A stretch of 64,000 nucleotides of DNA, taken from positions 1,877,501-1,941,500 of the forward strand of contig NZ_CP150637.1 of the NCBI RefSeq assembly GCF_038500265.1, in the 5' to 3' direction. The position numbers and the translations under genes are program-made. Positions 1-9,071 of this stretch are shown here, piece by piece. The notes beneath the pieces were generated by a model. It worked only from the letters and a program-made list of their open reading frames with translations. It was not told where the DNA came from and did no database searches. Within the stretch, counting starts at the first letter, position 1, and every line of letters begins with the position of its first letter. Source of the DNA: Ignatzschineria larvae DSM 13226 (GTDB lineage: Bacteria > Pseudomonadota > Gammaproteobacteria > Cardiobacteriales > Wohlfahrtiimonadaceae).

Positions 1-867
1 GCCGTGATGACTAAATTATCTGCTAAACGAACAGCCGGCGTCTTAACTGATGATCTTGCTGTCAATGCTGAACAAGTTTCAGGCGTCTCGGCATCAAGGG
101 AAATCCCTGTAGTGGCTAGTGTTGCTAAAGGCTCTTTTATTAATAAGCTTATTATTATTCCCGCAATATTAATCATTGAGCATTTTGCACCATGGCTGAT
201 GATCGCCCTACTTCTCGCAGGAGGTGCATTTCTTTGCTATGAGGGAGCTCATAAAGTAGCCCACATCTTTTCAAAAGAGAAAGCCCCATCAATGACTTCG
301 GCAATTGAAAACCGTACTTATACAGAAGTAGAGATTCGCCAATTAGAGAAGAGTAAAATTCGAGGCGCAATTCGTACCGACTTTATTCTCTCTGCTGAAA
401 TTATGGTCATCGCCCTTAACGTCGTTGCAGAATCAACACTATTGACTCAAGTGCTTACATTGTTAGCCCTTGCGGTCATTATCACTGTAGGTGTCTATGG
501 ACTCGTAGCAGGCATTGTCAAATTAGATGATTTAGGCTTCTATCTCATGAAAAAATCCCCTTCACCAAAATCTCTATTCAATCTTCTTGGCCGGGGATTG
601 GTCAATACAGCGCCTTACTTAATGAAAGCGCTTGGTTTTATCGGAACAATCGCGATGTTCTTAGTCGGGGGTGGTATTGTAATTGGTGAAATCCCCCAAT
701 TAATCGCTCTACAAACATCTCTAGCAATCTCTATTCCTGTGGCTTTCCTACAATCACTCTTCTCGACTCTTTTTAGTTTCATTATTGGTTTTATTGTGGG
801 ATTGATTGTCTTGGCAGTAGTTACATTCATTAGCAAAATGCGTCAATCTCCAAAAGCAGCGCACTAA
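1..867 (+). CDS. DUF808 (YedI-like) inner-membrane protein, 5' partial
   Basis: The reading frame is open to the first base of the window, so the N-terminus lies upstream. The first visible codons (Ala-Val-Met-Thr-Lys) line up with an internal stretch of DUF808/YedI proteins just before the AKKTAGVLGDDLALNAQQ-type motif, seen here as AKRTAGVLTDDLAVNAEQ. The family is a multi-pass inner-membrane protein of unknown function. Hydrophobic segments are visible around residues 48-75, 130-165, 205-230 and 240-275. The apparent GTG and ATG at bases 4-9 should not be taken as the start; I infer about 20-25 residues are missing. It converges on der and shares a terminator with it. Confidence 0.85.
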   Translation, partial: AVMTKLSAKRTAGVLTDDLAVNAEQVSGVSASREIPVVASVAKGSFINKLIIIPAILIIEHFAPWLMIALLLAGGAFLCYEGAHKVAHIFSKEKAPSMTSAIENRTYTEVEIRQLEKSKIRGAIRTDFILSAEIMVIALNVVAESTLLTQVLTLLALAVIITVGVYGLVAGIVKLDDLGFYLMKKSPSPKSLFNLLGRGLVNTAPYLMKALGFIGTIAMFLVGGGIVIGEIPQLIALQTSLAISIPVAFLQSLFSTLFSFIIGFIVGLIVLAVVTFISKMRQSPKAAH

Positions 868-906
868 TACAAATGCAACATCACCATAGGATTGACCATT
901 AGCACA

Positions 907-946
907 ACAAAAAGGGATTACATTTGATCTGTAATCCCTTCTTTAA
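907..946. terminator. Bidirectional intrinsic terminator
   Basis: An 11-bp perfect stem (912-922 AAGGGATTACA with 930-940) and a 7-base loop lie between convergent genes. On the minus strand the stem is followed by CTTTTTG, a good T-tract for der; on the plus strand the T-tract (CTTTAATT) is weaker. Confidence 0.85.
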
Positions 947-1011
947 TTCTAATCAATACTAGCGTCATCAATTATTCAACACTATTGAAATATAATTGAT
1001 ATCTATTGTAT

Positions 1012-2421
1012 CTATTTCTTCTTACCTTGCCCTTGCTGTTCAAGACGGCGTTTACGTTTCGCACTACCGCGAATTTCAGCAACTTTACCCGGGCGGTTAG
1101 CATAAGGATTCTCATTGGTACGATACATAATCCATACAGGAGATCCCTCAATCCCTAACTGCTCCCGATACATATTGCTCAAGTAACGAGTATAACTATC
1201 CTTCACATATTGCGTACGGTTTCCATGAATAATGATCTTCAATGGATTTTTTCCACCTTGATGTGCATAACGCAATTTGGGCGCATAACCCTTTTCCATT
1301 GGTGGTTGATGATTATGCACCGCATACTCTAGGATATTCGACAATTCATTGGTCGTAAATTCACGCATTGCCTGATCAAATACCTCAATCGAACGGCGAA
1401 TCACCTGCCTTACCCCTTGCCCTTTAAGCGCTGAAATAAAGAAAGGCTCTGTAAAATCAATAAATGCAAAACGACGAGAGAAATCTTGCTGAATCCAGCT
1501 CTTCTCATCTTCTGATAGAGAATCCCACTTATTAACCGCAAGAATTAAGCCTTTACCTGCTTCTAAAACCGCCCCTAAAAGGGTTGCATCCTGATCAGAT
1601 AATCCTTCTTTTGCATCAAAGACAAAGACAACCACATTCGCCTTTTCGAGTGCCTCTAAACTCTTAAGAACACTAAACTTCTCGATCATATCTGAGACAC
1701 GACTACGACGACGTACCCCTGCCGTATCAATGAGGATAAATTCGCGGTCATAAGCCGTAAAAGGTATTTCAATGCTATCCCGTGTCGTTCCTGCGATTTC
1801 GGAAGCTAGAACACGATCTTCACCTAGAATTTGATTGATCAAGGTCGATTTACCCGCATTAGGACGACCAAAAACGGCTAAACGGATAATATCATCGTGA
1901 ATCTCTTCTTTCTCTTCCTTTTCAGGGAAGTCGATGACTTGATAGGAACGATTGAGAAGCTCAAATAACCCCTGATTATGGGATGCTGATACAGCAACAG
2001 GTTCACCTAATCCTAGTGAATAATACTCAGCGACAATCACCTCGGGGGCAATTCCCTCCGCCTTATTCACTACGACAACAACAGGTTTTTCCATTCGACG
2101 AAGACGATCGGCAATCTCTTCATCAAATGCCGTAATACCTGCTCTTCCATCGACAATAAAATAGATAAGATCCGCTTCTTCAGTGGCAAGCCAAGCTTGT
2201 TCTGCAATTAAGTGATCCATCTGATTGTCATCACCTGACAATCCCCCCGTATCGAGAACACGATATGGTCTATCCCCTACTCTTCCATCGCCATATTGAC
2301 GATCCCGCGTTAATCCCGGTTGATCTGCCACTAAAGCTTTTCGTGAACGAGTAAGAGAATTAAAAATTGTTGATTTACCAACATTTGGGCGCCCTACAAG
2401 CGCAATTAATGGTACTGACAT
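1012..2421 (-). CDS. der: Ribosome biogenesis GTPase Der (EngA)
   Basis: Double-GTPase needed for 50S subunit maturation. Two TRAFAC G domains are visible: P-loop GRPNVGKS at residues 10-17 with DTGG at 57-60, and P-loop GRPNAGKS at 185-192 with DTAG at 232-235. They are followed by the KH-like domain and a basic tail rich in Lys and Arg. At 469 aa it is slightly shorter than the E. coli protein. It is the last gene of the minus-strand pilF-rodZ-hisS-yfgM-bamB-der cluster and starts 8 bp after bamB ends, so they are probably co-transcribed. The ATG at 2421 is preceded by AAGGGA. Confidence 0.98.
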   Translation of the reverse strand: MSVPLIALVGRPNVGKSTIFNSLTRSRKALVADQPGLTRDRQYGDGRVGDRPYRVLDTGGLSGDDNQMDHLIAEQAWLATEEADLIYFIVDGRAGITAFDEEIADRLRRMEKPVVVVVNKAEGIAPEVIVAEYYSLGLGEPVAVSASHNQGLFELLNRSYQVIDFPEKEEKEEIHDDIIRLAVFGRPNAGKSTLINQILGEDRVLASEIAGTTRDSIEIPFTAYDREFILIDTAGVRRRSRVSDMIEKFSVLKSLEALEKANVVVFVFDAKEGLSDQDATLLGAVLEAGKGLILAVNKWDSLSEDEKSWIQQDFSRRFAFIDFTEPFFISALKGQGVRQVIRRSIEVFDQAMREFTTNELSNILEYAVHNHQPPMEKGYAPKLRYAHQGGKNPLKIIIHGNRTQYVKDSYTRYLSNMYREQLGIEGSPVWIMYRTNENPYANRPGKVAEIRGSAKRKRRLEQQGQGKKK

Positions 2422-2429
2422 TCTTTCCC

Positions 2430-3572
2430 TTAAATTGAAACTTTATACAGCGTGCCTGAATAATCTAATAGATAGACACTACCGTTAATTTCTTTAATAT
2501 CTAACATAAAACCTTTAGAAGATATTTTGGTTGATCCTTGTAATACACCGCTTGCCGCATCTAACACATGAACATAGCCATCATAATCTCCCACAACAAT
2601 TCTGCTGCCTACAATAACAGGCTTTGTGAGATTTCGTCCATAAAGATCATTGTTTGACCAGACTAATGAACCATCTTTTGCATCTAATGCCTCAATCGCG
2701 CTATCTCTGCTAATTGAGATCACATCTCCATTGAAATAAGCAATACCCGCATAAGTGCCCTTCCCTGCCTGCCAAAGTTTACGGCCTTGATGCGTTAATG
2801 CGGTAATACCTGTTTGATATTGCCCCACAAAAATTCGCTCAGGTGTCACAATAATCGCTGCATCGACATCTCGAAGCCCACCCATAAAACTACCATTCAG
2901 TGGTTTACTTAGGACAACGCTCCAAATCTGCTCCCCTGTTTCACCATTAATCAGTGCTAAGGTTCCCTCATCACTGGCCGCTAAAATATTATTCCCAATA
3001 AAAGTTGGTGCTGCCGCTCCTCTTACAGAGAACTCTGAGCTATTAAAAAGATAAGCCCAATCTACTTCTCCTGTTTGCAAGGCAAAGGTTTCAACAGCGC
3101 CAAAAAGTGTACGAACTACCGCAATGTGACCATTACTTACTGGTGATACTGCAGGAACCCCCATAATTTTTTGTTGCCATATAGGTTGCCCATCAGAAGC
3201 TGAAAGCCCTGCAATATGTGCATCTTGTTGCCCTACTAATAGAACACCTTGACTGTAAGTCACACCTGTATGAAGCGCTGGGACTTTATTCTCCCAAATT
3301 TTTGCGCCATTACTCATATCAATCGCCGTCACAACACCTTTCTCACCGGCGACATAGAGTGTATTCACACCATCATCTGCAATTAAAAAACGAAGAGCAC
3401 TTTCTTTAGCCGTTTTACTCTTGGTTTTCGCTTCCCACACTTTAACAACTAAGTTATTAGGTATAGCACTATTCAACTCAACAGGTTGCGCAAGATTACT
3501 TTTGCCTCGTAATCCTCCAGCGCATCCAGCAATAATAATTGTAGCGATAATCGTTGTAATGATCTTCTTCAT
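2430..3572 (-). CDS. bamB: Outer-membrane assembly lipoprotein BamB
   Basis: Lipoprotein subunit of the BAM complex, which folds outer-membrane beta-barrels (here presumably including the four porins in this window). It has a type II signal peptide with lipobox IAGC and the acylated Cys at residue 17. A beta-propeller follows, with PQQ-like repeats visible as recurring blocks (YVAGEKGVVTAIDMSNGAKIW, VVGDYDGYVHVLDAASG). At 380 aa it is close to the usual 390. It lies between yfgM and der in the conserved gammaproteobacterial order. Confidence 0.95.
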   Translation of the reverse strand: MKKIITTIIATIIIAGCAGGLRGKSNLAQPVELNSAIPNNLVVKVWEAKTKSKTAKESALRFLIADDGVNTLYVAGEKGVVTAIDMSNGAKIWENKVPALHTGVTYSQGVLLVGQQDAHIAGLSASDGQPIWQQKIMGVPAVSPVSNGHIAVVRTLFGAVETFALQTGEVDWAYLFNSSEFSVRGAAAPTFIGNNILAASDEGTLALINGETGEQIWSVVLSKPLNGSFMGGLRDVDAAIIVTPERIFVGQYQTGITALTHQGRKLWQAGKGTYAGIAYFNGDVISISRDSAIEALDAKDGSLVWSNNDLYGRNLTKPVIVGSRIVVGDYDGYVHVLDAASGVLQGSTKISSKGFMLDIKEINGSVYLLDYSGTLYKVSI

Positions 3573-3599
3573 CTTCTTACAGTCCTATTGCCATCAGGC

Positions 3600-4217
3600 T
3601 TATTGTATATTCAGTGAGTTGAATTTAGTGAGTGCATTCTCAGGTACAACATCAGCTTTGAGCGCCTCTTCATAAGAGATTTTTGCATCTTGCACTTTAC
3701 CCATGTCTAGATAAATATCGCCTTCAAGCACCTTTCTCAACCCCAAAAATTCAAGTGCTTGAATCTGCTGAAGTGATTGTAATGCATCTTCATTTTTATT
3801 TTGATCAAATTGCACTAATGCTAACCGATATTGAATCAATGAACGAACACCTTCATCATTCGTACTTTTCAACGCATCTTGCAATAATTGTTCTGCACCC
3901 GCTAAATTACCAGCATTATATGCTTTTTTCGCGACTAAAAGTGCCGAGAATACCTGATAAACACCTTCATTTTGTGCAATTAGCTGCTCACCTTTTGCAA
4001 CATCAACCGGTTTTTGCGTAATCTCTGTTAAAGATCGTTCATACGTATCAAATGTTGCATTAAGTGTCTTGACAGAATTGAGTTTAAAATACTCAGCACC
4101 AGCAATTGAGGCGACAACAACGATTACCAAGAGAAGAAGGTAGCCTGCATTACGCTTGAGCCAATCAATGAGGACTTCTGCACGTTGTTCATCTGTTTCA
4201 TATTGATTTAAAGCCAT
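3600..4217 (-). CDS. yfgM: YfgM-type ancillary SecYEG translocon subunit
   Basis: It has a short cytosolic N-terminus, one transmembrane helix at about residues 24-41, and a periplasmic TPR-like domain. At 205 aa it matches the family length. In E. coli YfgM associates with SecYEG and PpiD and aids periplasmic chaperone delivery. The gene follows hisS by 12 bp and precedes bamB by 27 bp, the usual order. Family assignment rests on topology, length and synteny together. Confidence 0.92.
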   Translation of the reverse strand: MALNQYETDEQRAEVLIDWLKRNAGYLLLLVIVVVASIAGAEYFKLNSVKTLNATFDTYERSLTEITQKPVDVAKGEQLIAQNEGVYQVFSALLVAKKAYNAGNLAGAEQLLQDALKSTNDEGVRSLIQYRLALVQFDQNKNEDALQSLQQIQALEFLGLRKVLEGDIYLDMGKVQDAKISYEEALKADVVPENALTKFNSLNIQ

Positions 4218-4229
4218 TGAATTAACCTT

Positions 4230-5510
4230 TTATGATAATAAATTATTTTGCAAATACGAAATCAAGTCAGCATGAGCAATTTCCTTTTGCTCACCACTTT
4301 CTCGAAGATCTTTGAGGATAATAACACCTTCATCTAGTTCATTATCCCCCATAATTAAAGCATATTTAGCACCTGAACGATCAGCTTTTTTCATCTGTGA
4401 TTTCATACTACCGCCGCCGAGATTCGCTAAAATCGTGATAGAAGGCAGTGCTGAACGAATTTCTTCTGTTAAACGTAACCCTTCAAGTGAGGCGCGATCA
4501 CCTAAGAAAACTGTCGTTACTAATGGTAAATATTCAGGCGCCACCACATCACAAGCTTGGCAAAGAAGAATTAACCGCTCCATCCCCATGCCAAAACCAA
4601 TGGCCGGCGTTGCTCTTCCACCTAATTCTTCCACCATTTTATCATAACGCCCACCACCACAAACGGTACCTTGTGCCCCTAATTTTGTGGTTGTCCACTC
4701 AAATACTGTACGCGTATAGTAATCCATCCCGCGAACAATGCGGGGATTCACCACATACTCAATTCCTAGAATATCGAGCTGTTGACAGAGAAGTTCAAAA
4801 TGTGTTTTTGATTCTGGTTCCAAATAATCAAGTAATTTCGGCGCTTTTGCAATCACTTCATTGAGCTCTGGGTTTTTAGAGTCTAAAATCCGAAGCGGAT
4901 TAGTATAGAGACGGCGTTTACAATCTTCATCTAAGATATCTTGATATTGTTCAAAATAGGTAATCAATTTTTCCCGATAGACTTTACGACTCTCTGTCGT
5001 CCCCATCGAATTGATCTCTAATTTTACCTCATTTTCAATCCCTAAACGTTTCCAAAAACGCGCCAACATTGCGAGCATCTCAGCGTCTGCATCCGGGGTT
5101 TCAATACCAAACACTTCTACATCGGCTTGATGAAATTGACGATAACGCCCTTTTTGTGGTCGCTCATAACGGAAAGCAGGCCCGATTTGCCATAGCTTTT
5201 GTACTTGATTATAGAAAAGCCCATGTTGAATACCAGCACGAACGATACTTGCAGTCATTTCGGGGCGAAGAGAGAGGCTAATTTGGTCATTTTGATCAGG
5301 AAAGGTATACATCTCTTTTTCGACAATATCTGTCACTTCCCCGATTGAACGAGTGAAAAGACGGGTCTCTTCCATCATAGGGGTACGAATTTCAGTGTAA
5401 CCATACTCAGAAAAAAGCGTGCGAAGATGCCCCTCGATCATTTGCCAATAGCCAATTTCGCTTGGTAGACAATCGTGCATTCCCCGCACCGCATTAATTT
5501 TTTGACTCAT
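4230..5510 (-). CDS. hisS: Histidyl-tRNA synthetase
   Basis: Class II aminoacyl-tRNA synthetase that charges tRNA-His. Visible motifs: the N-terminal INAVRGMHDCLP, motif 2 (FRYERPQKGRYRQFHQADVE), the histidine-binding block RGMDYYTRTVFE, motif 3 (GFGMGMERL) and a C-terminal anticodon-binding domain. It is 426 aa, as expected. In most gammaproteobacteria ispG sits directly upstream of hisS; here rodZ does, with a 40-bp gap. Confidence 0.98.
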   Translation of the reverse strand: MSQKINAVRGMHDCLPSEIGYWQMIEGHLRTLFSEYGYTEIRTPMMEETRLFTRSIGEVTDIVEKEMYTFPDQNDQISLSLRPEMTASIVRAGIQHGLFYNQVQKLWQIGPAFRYERPQKGRYRQFHQADVEVFGIETPDADAEMLAMLARFWKRLGIENEVKLEINSMGTTESRKVYREKLITYFEQYQDILDEDCKRRLYTNPLRILDSKNPELNEVIAKAPKLLDYLEPESKTHFELLCQQLDILGIEYVVNPRIVRGMDYYTRTVFEWTTTKLGAQGTVCGGGRYDKMVEELGGRATPAIGFGMGMERLILLCQACDVVAPEYLPLVTTVFLGDRASLEGLRLTEEIRSALPSITILANLGGGSMKSQMKKADRSGAKYALIMGDNELDEGVIILKDLRESGEQKEIAHADLISYLQNNLLS

Positions 5511-5550
5511 CTTTCTATTTCCTACTCTTATTTTTATTGCTTATTATTAC

Positions 5551-7077
5551 TTATTGGTACTGTGCTGAATTTAGTGAAAATCGAACCGACGCCACCTCAT
5601 CAGTAAATGGTTTATAATAATACTCCGGAATTGCTGTTCCGTTAACTGTTATTTTATCTATCACTGCAGGGTTTCCTAAATAGATATCATATACGCCATC
5701 GCCTTCAAGTTGATATTGCTCGCCTGGCGCCATCACTCGACTCGTTACTGTCCGCCCACTCATATCGGTAATATCTAACGTGGTAATATCGTCTGCTACA
5801 ATATTCACCTTCACTTTTTGAGGTAATTTATGCTGTAATGCTTCAACTGTTTTCTCAGATAATTCAAGATTTGTGATCAATTTTTGTAACTCTAAATTCA
5901 TTAATTCTACGGTGATCTCACTCACCGCTTCATCTGCCACCTCATCCCGTATTGCATCTTCTTGTATTTTGATCGACTCAGTAATCGAGGCTAATTCTTC
6001 TTCTGCCTTCTCTAATTGAAACTGCGTTACTAGTTGATCAAGCGCCGGATAGAAACCACTTTCCCGATCAAAAAAAGAGACTCTACGATTAAATCGCTCT
6101 ATTAGTGATGCCGTAATAGCAGGATCTACAGCAACACCATAATAAACCTTATTTGGCTCACTATAAGGATATAGAATATGATGATTCGGCGCGGTAAATT
6201 CACGAATCTCTGATTGAGCGCCTAAATCCATGACAGGTAAAGAGGCTCCCGAAAGAAGCCTATTATAATGCGCTAACGATTGCCCTAAAGCATTAAACCG
6301 GCCGGTACCTGTTTTCTTGTCTTGCCTTGAGAATGATTCTTGTTGCCCACGTTGTCTTTCGGGACCATAACCTAACTGAGTCTGTAATTGACTAGATATT
6401 TCGGACTTTCCCACCGAAGTATCTCGGTCCTCCTCTTGCCAAGCATCTGCAATAGAGTCAATACGTGCACTGATCTCATGTTGATAAGATTTATCGGCAA
6501 TCATCTTTTGCGCTTGCTCGTTCTCTACAGCGTCAATCAGTAAATTCTCAAAGCTTACATTATCTTGATTAGATGAAATCCCATATTCTAGCTCGATAGA
6601 AGGAAATCGCTCATTCAGAAGGGAGACATTCTCCTTAGTATCTAAAGCTCGCATCTCTTTAAAAAGCGCAGGGATCATCCCATTTTGATAGAGATAAGCA
6701 AAAATCGCGATTAGCACTAAAACAAAAATCAGGTAATATTTGAAATGATTAGAACGTTTTTTCTCTTCAGCTTCCTGTTTTACTTTTGCCGAATTATGAT
6801 AACCGTAGTTTTTCGTATCTAATGTTTCGGTTAATCGACTCATTTCTACTTCAAAATTCTCATCTAACAGCCCTAAGAATTTCGCATATTTCCGTAAATA
6901 GTTTTTGACGTAGAGTAATGCACCAATTTCTTGATAGTTCCCTGATTCTATTGCAGTCACCAATGAGGGGCGCAACGATAAAACTCGCGAAACCTCTTCA
7001 ATGCTTAGGGACTTCTCTAATCGAGCAGCTTTTAAAACTTCACCCAATTGTTGTGCAATATTAACACTTTCCTTCAC
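5551..7077 (-). CDS. rodZ: RodZ-like cytoskeletal membrane protein, enlarged
   Basis: Bitopic morphogenesis protein expected to link MreB to the periplasm. A RodZ-type helix-turn-helix lies at residues 8-75 (LGEVLKAARLEKSLSIEEVS), a basic stretch precedes one transmembrane helix at about 113-131, and a beta-rich DUF4115-like domain ends the protein (about 420-500, with LEGDGVYDIYLGNPAVIDKI). At 508 aa it is much longer than the usual 330 or so. The extra part is a periplasmic insert of about 280 residues, rich in Glu and Gln, with a probable coiled coil at about 345-415. The start abuts the pilF stop. Confidence 0.88.
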   Translation of the reverse strand: MKESVNIAQQLGEVLKAARLEKSLSIEEVSRVLSLRPSLVTAIESGNYQEIGALLYVKNYLRKYAKFLGLLDENFEVEMSRLTETLDTKNYGYHNSAKVKQEAEEKKRSNHFKYYLIFVLVLIAIFAYLYQNGMIPALFKEMRALDTKENVSLLNERFPSIELEYGISSNQDNVSFENLLIDAVENEQAQKMIADKSYQHEISARIDSIADAWQEEDRDTSVGKSEISSQLQTQLGYGPERQRGQQESFSRQDKKTGTGRFNALGQSLAHYNRLLSGASLPVMDLGAQSEIREFTAPNHHILYPYSEPNKVYYGVAVDPAITASLIERFNRRVSFFDRESGFYPALDQLVTQFQLEKAEEELASITESIKIQEDAIRDEVADEAVSEITVELMNLELQKLITNLELSEKTVEALQHKLPQKVKVNIVADDITTLDITDMSGRTVTSRVMAPGEQYQLEGDGVYDIYLGNPAVIDKITVNGTAIPEYYYKPFTDEVASVRFSLNSAQYQ

Positions 7078-7854
7078 TTATAAATCCTCATCAAACTGTG
7101 TTCTAAGCACATATTGATATTTATTAATTTCATCCTGATGTTGCAACGCATCACTAATTTTTAGCCCTAATTGCGCACTTTCGCGACTATAACCATGAAG
7201 ATCATTAAATCGATCGATCGCTTCTCGGGCTTTCATATAGTTGTGTTGCCGATAAAGTATATCCGCAAAATAGAGATAAGTTAAGGCATAATCTGGATCT
7301 AATATAATGGCCTTTTCTGCAACTTGTTGTCCATTTTGCAAATAATCCTCCTTAATATAACATTTCAATAATGCAGTATATAGTCGAGATTCAATCTTTC
7401 TTCTATTCTCTATCATTACTATTGCCTTAACTTCTAATTCAATAGCTTGAGAAATACCATCGCTACCTGATTTATAACACATCAACTGACTATAATTAAT
7501 CACTGCGATATCGTAATTAGGATCAAGTTTAATGGCCTCTAAAAAGTATTCACTGCCTTTTGTCACTCGCCCTTTACGTTCATAAAGTACCCCCATAGCA
7601 TTATAACCCTCAGAAAACGCAGGGCGCTGTTGTAAAATAGCCTGCAACTTCTCTTCAGCTGCATCATAATGCGCCGTATCGATATAATGTAAGCTCAACT
7701 CATAATGCTTCTGCTCCGCCTCAGACAACTCTGCAAGTGTAACTGGTACTTGGGAATCATTCGATAGTGAAGCGCATCCGACCATTAACAGCAGTAGTAA
7801 GCTTCCCATTAATCCCCGTAATAGTTCCCCTCGATATCCCATCAACATCATCAT
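7078..7854 (-). CDS. pilF: Type IV pilus biogenesis lipoprotein PilF/PilW (TPR)
   Basis: Outer-membrane pilotin of the PilF/PilW family, which helps PilQ secretin assembly. It has a signal peptide with lipobox LMVGC (acylated Cys at residue 27 of this start) followed by TPR repeats (SEGYNAMGVLYERKGRVTKG, DYDIAVINYSQLMCY and others). The start has four possible Met codons (7854, 7851, 7848, 7842) behind a strong AGGAGAGGAG; the first was chosen but a later one is possible. It is first in the operon and directly abuts rodZ, the conserved order in gammaproteobacteria. Confidence 0.88.
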   Translation of the reverse strand: MMMLMGYRGELLRGLMGSLLLLLMVGCASLSNDSQVPVTLAELSEAEQKHYELSLHYIDTAHYDAAEEKLQAILQQRPAFSEGYNAMGVLYERKGRVTKGSEYFLEAIKLDPNYDIAVINYSQLMCYKSGSDGISQAIELEVKAIVMIENRRKIESRLYTALLKCYIKEDYLQNGQQVAEKAIILDPDYALTYLYFADILYRQHNYMKAREAIDRFNDLHGYSRESAQLGLKISDALQHQDEINKYQYVLRTQFDEDL

Positions 7855-7973
7855 TCTCCTCTCCTATTGATTATTGTCACTCAATTATTTCAATTAGATT
7901 CTCTCTAATGAACTATAGGTTAATAACCGCAATAATAGGAATGAGCGCCGAGCATCGTAAAAGCCTTTCCCAC

Positions 7974-8008
7974 AAAAAAGCGATTGAAAGCCCCCCTCAA
8001 TCGCTTTT
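7974..8008 (-). terminator. Intrinsic terminator for the ATP-grasp gene
   Basis: An 11-bp stem (7977-7987 AAAGCGATTGA with 7997-8007) closes a short C-rich loop. On the minus strand it is followed by TTTTTTGTGGG. It lies 76 bp past the stop of the ligase gene at 8084, closing the triad operon. Confidence 0.85.
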
Positions 8009-8083
8009 GTTAATGACTTATGAGTTAAACTAGATCAAGTACTTCTTTAATAAGTTAGCCACTTCTAGTTATTCTCTTTTCAA

Positions 8084-9067
8084 CTACTCACTTTGGCTAC
8101 CAAAATGTTGCTGCGAGAATGCCATCCGCTCTAAAACCGACTCAGCGGGCTTTCCTGCTTTTTTAAGCTCCGCTAAATGCGCTTCAACCGCTCTAGCTCT
8201 CGCTGCTAATCCGGCATTATTAGCAATTTGAATATTGAGACCTGGACGCGCATTAATCTCTAGTACCAACGGTCCTTTCTCTTCATCAAGAACCATATCC
8301 ACACCAATATAGCCTAGTTGACTCAACTCATAACAACTCGTGGCAAGCTCTAAAAAGCCATCCCAATTAGGCAATAAAACATTACTCACGTGGTTATTGG
8401 TATCAGGGTGGCGCTGAATAATCTCATTGAGCCATGTTCCTTCTAGCGTCTTCCCTGTTTTGAGATCAACGCCGACACCGATCGCGCCTTGATGCAGGTT
8501 CGCCTTACCATTCGATTGTCTAGTCGGCAATCTGAGCATTGCCATTACGGGATAGCCCATCAATACAATAACCCGAATATCCGGCACACCCTCATAACTA
8601 ATGCTACTGAAGATTGGATCAGAATTGACCTTATACTCAATCAACGCTCTATCTCGGTTTCCCCCTAAAGAGTAGAGCCCTGTAAGGGTGCTTGAGATCT
8701 GATACTCAATCTCATCAAGGGTGACTAAACGTCCTGAAACGGTTTTGTAACGGCGATCATCAAATTTATCACCAATCACTAAGATCCCATCCCCCCCGGC
8801 ACCTTGCGCCGGCTTAATGACAAATTGTGTATGCCCTTTGAGAATTTTGGGAAGATCCTTAATGTCTCGCTCAGTTTCAATCACACCATACATCTCCGGC
8901 ACATTAATCCCGGCAGCAATCGCCCGTTCTTTGGTAATAATCTTGTCATCTACATAAGGGTAGAATTTACGGTTGTTGTATTTGAGCACAAAATCGCCAT
9001 TACGCTCATTGATCCCCATTACTCCCCGTTTTCGCAGCGCTCGCCACCGTTTAATCATCGTAAACAT
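8084..9067 (-). CDS. Alpha-L-glutamate ligase-like protein (RimK-related ATP-grasp)
   Basis: ATP-grasp ligase of the family annotated as alpha-L-glutamate ligase-like. Such enzymes make a peptide or amide bond through an acyl-phosphate. Visible are the ATP-binding loop FVIKPAQGAGGDGI (about residues 82-95) and the Mg-binding end LVLEINARPGLNIQIANNAG. The protein is cytosolic, 327 aa. It is the last gene of a three-gene minus-strand cluster and starts 4 bp after the 7TM transglutaminase-like gene ends, with AGGAG inside that gene's 3' end. The substrate is unknown; glutamate is suggested only by the family name. Confidence 0.85.
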   Translation of the reverse strand: MFTMIKRWRALRKRGVMGINERNGDFVLKYNNRKFYPYVDDKIITKERAIAAGINVPEMYGVIETERDIKDLPKILKGHTQFVIKPAQGAGGDGILVIGDKFDDRRYKTVSGRLVTLDEIEYQISSTLTGLYSLGGNRDRALIEYKVNSDPIFSSISYEGVPDIRVIVLMGYPVMAMLRLPTRQSNGKANLHQGAIGVGVDLKTGKTLEGTWLNEIIQRHPDTNNHVSNVLLPNWDGFLELATSCYELSQLGYIGVDMVLDEEKGPLVLEINARPGLNIQIANNAGLAARARAVEAHLAELKKAGKPAESVLERMAFSQQHFGSQSE

Positions 9068-9071
9068 GGGC

